The translations under genes and the position numbers were made by a program. Positions 60,730-64,000 of a stretch of 64,000 bases of DNA are shown piece by piece. How positions within the stretch are numbered: position 1 is the first letter of the stretch; every line of letters starts with the position of its first letter. The notes beneath the pieces are model-generated. The model made no database searches, had not been told where the DNA came from, and saw nothing but the letters and a program-made list of their open reading frames with translations. Source of the stretch: Pseudomonas lopnurensis (GTDB lineage: Bacteria; Pseudomonadota; Gammaproteobacteria; Pseudomonadales; Pseudomonadaceae); NCBI RefSeq assembly GCF_015070855.1, contig NZ_JADDIX010000053.1, positions 62,600 through 126,599 of the forward strand, read 5' to 3'.

Positions 60730-62142
60730 TTAGCGGATGCTCGGGCCGATGAAACGGCTGTCGGCATCGTCGTTGATCGAATCGTCGTCCACCGAGCGGA
60801 TGTGGAAGACGATCTCGTTGGTGCTCGACGGGAGCTTCTCGGGTGCGATGGAGAGTTCGACCGGGATGGTGACCAGTTCGCCTGCCTCGGCGCGGACCTC
60901 GCGGCGGCCTTCGTAGACCAGGCCATCCAGGCCGGATGCCTCGATGACGAAAGTCTGCTCGCGCTGAGCCTTGTTCATGACCTTGAGGGTATAGACGTTC
61001 TCGATGTTGCCCTGCTCGTTCTCGCGGTAGAGCACGCGATCCTTGAGCACGTCCAGCTTCACCAGCGGACGATCGTACACGGCATAGGAGAACAGCCCCA
61101 TCATGGCCACCAGGGCGACGGCATAGCCGATCAGGCGCGGGCGCAGCAACTGAGTCTTCTGTCCGGACAGGTTGTGCTCGGTGGTGTAGCTGATCAGCCC
61201 GCGCGGGTAGTTCATCTTGTCCATGATCGTGTCGCAGGCATCGATGCACGCGGCACAGCCGATGCATTCGATCTGCAGTCCGTCACGGATGTCGATGCCG
61301 GTAGGGCAGACCTGGACGCACATGGTGCAGTCGATGCAATCGCCGAGGCCCATGGCCTTGTAGTCGGCGTCCTTCTTGCGCGGGCCACGCTTCTCGCCGC
61401 GGCGCGGATCGTAGGACACGATCAGGGTGTCCTTGTCGAACATCACGCTCTGGAAGCGGGCATAGGGGCACATGTAGATGCACACCTGCTCGCGCAGGTA
61501 GCCGGCGTTGCCATAGGTGGCGAGGGTGAAGAAGGCGATCCAGAACAGCGCCCAGCCGCCGATCTGCAGGGTGAACAGGTCGGGCACCAAGTCGCGAACA
61601 GGGGTGAAATAGCCGACGAAGGTGATGCCGGTCGCCAGCGATACCAGCAGCCAGATGCCGTGCTTGCCCAGCTTGCGGGCGAATTTGTTGGCGCTCATCG
61701 GCGCCTTGTCCAGCTTCATGCGCTGGTTGCGGTCGCCCTCGGTGATCTTCTCGGCCCACATGAAGACCCAGGTGAAGACGCTTTGCGGGCAGGTATAACC
61801 GCACCAGACGCGGCCGGCGAACACGGTGATGAAGAACAGGCCGAAGGCGCAGATGATCAGCAGCCAGGACAACAGCATGAAGTCCTGGGGCCAGAAGGTG
61901 GCCCCGAAGACATGGAATTTGCGCTCCGGAAGATCCCACCAGACGGCCTGGCGGCCATTCCAGTTGATCCACGCGGTGCCGAAATAAAGGATGAAAAGCA
62001 CGGCGCCGCCCAGGCGTCGCACGTTGCGGAAGAGGCCGGTGAAGGCGCGGGTGTAGATCTTTTCACGCGCAGCGTAGAGATCCGCTGACGCTTCGGCCTT
62101 GGACGGGGGGGTTACATCGCGAACGGGGATCTGCTCAGTCAT
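60730..62142 (-). CDS. ccoG: cbb3 oxidase accessory protein CcoG
   Basis: A 470-residue membrane ferredoxin-like protein, reported to reduce Cu(II) for cbb3 assembly. Two polyferredoxin motifs: CIDCTMCVQVCPTG and CIGCAACIDACD, plus CGYTCPQSVF and CIYMCPYARFQS in membrane parts, and a C-terminal Ig-like domain. The ATG at 62142 starts MTEQIPV. It is separated from ccoP by 137 bases. Confidence 0.95.
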   Translation of the reverse strand: MTEQIPVRDVTPPSKAEASADLYAAREKIYTRAFTGLFRNVRRLGGAVLFILYFGTAWINWNGRQAVWWDLPERKFHVFGATFWPQDFMLLSWLLIICAFGLFFITVFAGRVWCGYTCPQSVFTWVFMWAEKITEGDRNQRMKLDKAPMSANKFARKLGKHGIWLLVSLATGITFVGYFTPVRDLVPDLFTLQIGGWALFWIAFFTLATYGNAGYLREQVCIYMCPYARFQSVMFDKDTLIVSYDPRRGEKRGPRKKDADYKAMGLGDCIDCTMCVQVCPTGIDIRDGLQIECIGCAACIDACDTIMDKMNYPRGLISYTTEHNLSGQKTQLLRPRLIGYAVALVAMMGLFSYAVYDRPLVKLDVLKDRVLYRENEQGNIENVYTLKVMNKAQREQTFVIEASGLDGLVYEGRREVRAEAGELVTIPVELSIAPEKLPSSTNEIVFHIRSVDDDSINDDADSRFIGPSIR

Positions 62143-62279
62143 CAAGTGCGTACCACGGCGGAAGGTGGGTGTCCTGGCCGATGCGTGCCGACCAGGATCA
62201 TTTTTCTGTCCAGCTGCGAATGGTACGCCCGGAGTGTTGAGGCCAAGTGCGACAGGTCGTCGCTACTGGCCTCGAAAAA

Positions 62280-63239
62280 TCACTGCTCCGACTGCTGAGA
62301 CAGGCTGTAGACGTAGGCTGCCAGCAGGTGCACCTTGTCTTCGCCAAGGATCGCTTCCTGGGCCGGCATGCGGCCATTGCGACCGTAACGCAGGGTCTGC
62401 TGGATCTGCGCGAAGCTCGAACCGTACAGCCAGACATTGTCGGTCAGGTTCGGCGCGCCCATGGCAGTAACGCCCTTGGCGTCCGGTCCATGGCAGACTA
62501 CACAGTTGGCCGCGAAGGTTTTTTGACCCTGCTCAATGTCGACGCTGATACCCTCTGGGGTATCACGGCCGGAGAGGCTGCGGACATAGCCGGCCACGTT
62601 GCGGATGCCTTCTTCACCGATCACGTCCCGCCAGGCCGGCATTGCAGCCTGACGGCCGTGCAGGATGGTGGTCTTGATGGTGTCCGGCTCGCCGCCCCAC
62701 AGCCAGTCGTCGTCGGTCAGGTTCGGGAAGCCGTAGGCGCCCTTGGCGTCGGAGCCGTGGCAGACCGAGCAGTTGGACGCGAACAGGCGACCACCCATTT
62801 TCAGGGCTTGCGGGTCCTTGGCGACTTCCTCGACCGGCATGGCGGCGTACTTGGCGTACAGCGGGCCGTACTGGGCGTCGGCCTTGGCCATTTCCTTCTC
62901 CCACTGATGCACGCCGGTCCAGCCTTGCTCGCCGGTCGCGAACGCGGTCTGGGCTTCGCCGTCCAGGTGCTGGTAGCCGGGCAGCAGGCCCTTCCAGTTG
63001 CCCAGGCCCGGGTAGAGGGCGAGATAGCCCAGGGAGAAGACCACGGTGGCGACGAACAGCATGAACCACCAGCGTGGCAGCGGGTTGTCGTATTCCTCGA
63101 TACCGTCGTACGAATGGCCGACGGTTTCCTCGGTGCTTTCGTGCCGCTGGCCCTTGCGCGTTGCCAGCAACAGCCAGACCAGCGCGGCGAGGGTGCCGAG
63201 GGTCAGCAGGGTGATGTACCAACTCCAAAACGAAGTCAT
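62280..63239 (-). CDS. ccoP: cbb3 oxidase dihaem cytochrome c subunit CcoP
   Basis: A 319-residue subunit with two N-terminal membrane segments (about 5-25 and 57-77) and two haem c sites CSVCH (157-161) and CVVCH (246-250), each followed by a Met ligand region (AAMPAW, GRMPAQ). It passes electrons to CcoO and CcoN. Start is immediately after ccoQ with one base between stop and ATG. Confidence 0.96.
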   Translation of the reverse strand: MTSFWSWYITLLTLGTLAALVWLLLATRKGQRHESTEETVGHSYDGIEEYDNPLPRWWFMLFVATVVFSLGYLALYPGLGNWKGLLPGYQHLDGEAQTAFATGEQGWTGVHQWEKEMAKADAQYGPLYAKYAAMPVEEVAKDPQALKMGGRLFASNCSVCHGSDAKGAYGFPNLTDDDWLWGGEPDTIKTTILHGRQAAMPAWRDVIGEEGIRNVAGYVRSLSGRDTPEGISVDIEQGQKTFAANCVVCHGPDAKGVTAMGAPNLTDNVWLYGSSFAQIQQTLRYGRNGRMPAQEAILGEDKVHLLAAYVYSLSQQSEQ

Positions 63240-63428
63240 TTATTTCTTACTCCTGGAAGCTTCTTCGTCACGCGTCTTGGCGTCGGTCTCCTCGTCTGCG
63301 AAGGGCAGGTTGGCGGCTTCGTCGAAGCTTTTCTTGCGTTTGCTGCTGTAGGCCCAGAGCACGACGCCGATGAAGGCGACGAATACCAGAATTGTGCCAA
63401 GGCCGCGAAGAGTCCCGATTTCCATCAT
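63240..63428 (-). CDS. ccoQ: cbb3 oxidase small subunit CcoQ
   Basis: A 62-residue single-helix subunit (LGTILVFVAFIGVVLWAYSSKRKKSFDEAANLPF). The NLPF and acidic tail pattern is the family mark. Two adjacent ATGs (63428 and 63425) are possible starts. Confidence 0.93.
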   Translation of the reverse strand: MMEIGTLRGLGTILVFVAFIGVVLWAYSSKRKKSFDEAANLPFADEETDAKTRDEEASRSKK

Positions 63429-63431
63429 GCG

Positions 63432-64000
<569 letters not shown>

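Overview
The window is a high-GC chromosomal segment from a gamma-proteobacterium of the Pseudomonas group (Pseudomonas sensu lato; the stutzeri lineage is plausible but cannot be fixed from sequence alone). The gene order closely follows P. aeruginosa in several blocks: trm112-kdsB-lmwPTP-murB-rne/rluC-HAD-sppA-maf-yceD-rpmF-plsX-fabD-fabG-acpP-fabF-pabC-mltG-tmk-holB-pilZ-tatD (1-22018); hydrolase/AraC regulator/fadH (34.6-38.9 kb); and dnaX-ybaB-recR ... apt-anr-hemN-ccoSIHG-ccoPQO (45.5-64 kb). Almost everything is chromosomal housekeeping. There is no prophage, transposase gene, CRISPR array, rRNA or tRNA that I can see.

Layout. 1-2476: LPS and cell-wall precursors (Trm112-like protein, KdsB, phosphatase, MurB), tightly overlapped. 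2518-4122: membrane-anchored FMN glutamate-synthase-like protein, convergent. 4123-4634: repeat-rich spacer and the rne terminator. 4635-8393: rne with a leader of about 495 nt, divergent from rluC through overlapping promoters. 8394-20613: one long co-directional run covering pseudouridylation, SppA, L32 and the fatty-acid synthesis cluster, then pabC-mltG-tmk-holB. 20636-22018: repeat element, pilZ, tatD. 22115-25753: AroP-type permease, an intergenic repeat, a structured small-RNA candidate (RgsA-like by position), then a class V aminotransferase divergent from a TetR regulator. 25785-29970: CorC-domain gene remnant, DUF4823 lipoprotein, DUF1285 protein, PAS-PAS-GGDEF-EAL protein. 29985-31373: emfourin-like inhibitor coupled to a protealysin-like M4 protease. 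31562-34176: cyanide-insensitive bd-type oxidase CioAB with its DUF2474 small subunit, followed by a 28-codon ORF and a long hairpin. 34623-38891: AraC regulator and nitrilase-fold hydrolase divergent from fadH. 39169-45414: coiled-coil protein, PLP enzyme, double-CNB/rhodanese protein, MATE pump, pdxB. 45506-48535: dnaX-ybaB-recR. 48722-52042: ABC uptake system of the nitrate/sulfonate/taurine class. 52124-64000: SCO1, apt, anr, hemN, nadE, then the cbb3 oxidase assembly and structural genes; ccoO is cut by the window end.

How the genes work together. The right end is a micro-aerobic module: Anr (Fe-S FNR-type regulator), an Anr box exactly placed for class II activation of hemN (anaerobic haem synthesis), the copper delivery and assembly genes ccoSIHG plus SCO1, and the cbb3 oxidase itself. 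A second oxidase (CioAB) lies in the middle. The left end is an envelope/lipid module: KdsB, MurB, PlsX and Fab enzymes, MltG.

The less ordinary signals are the small-RNA candidate with an antisense terminator, two apparently leaderless transcripts (rluC and yceD), a protease/inhibitor pair with translational coupling, a 28-aa ORF with a strong Shine-Dalgarno next to an unusual hairpin, dispersed palindromic repeats, a gene remnant, and several proteins of unclear function. I found no strong evidence for a wholly new defence or metabolic system.
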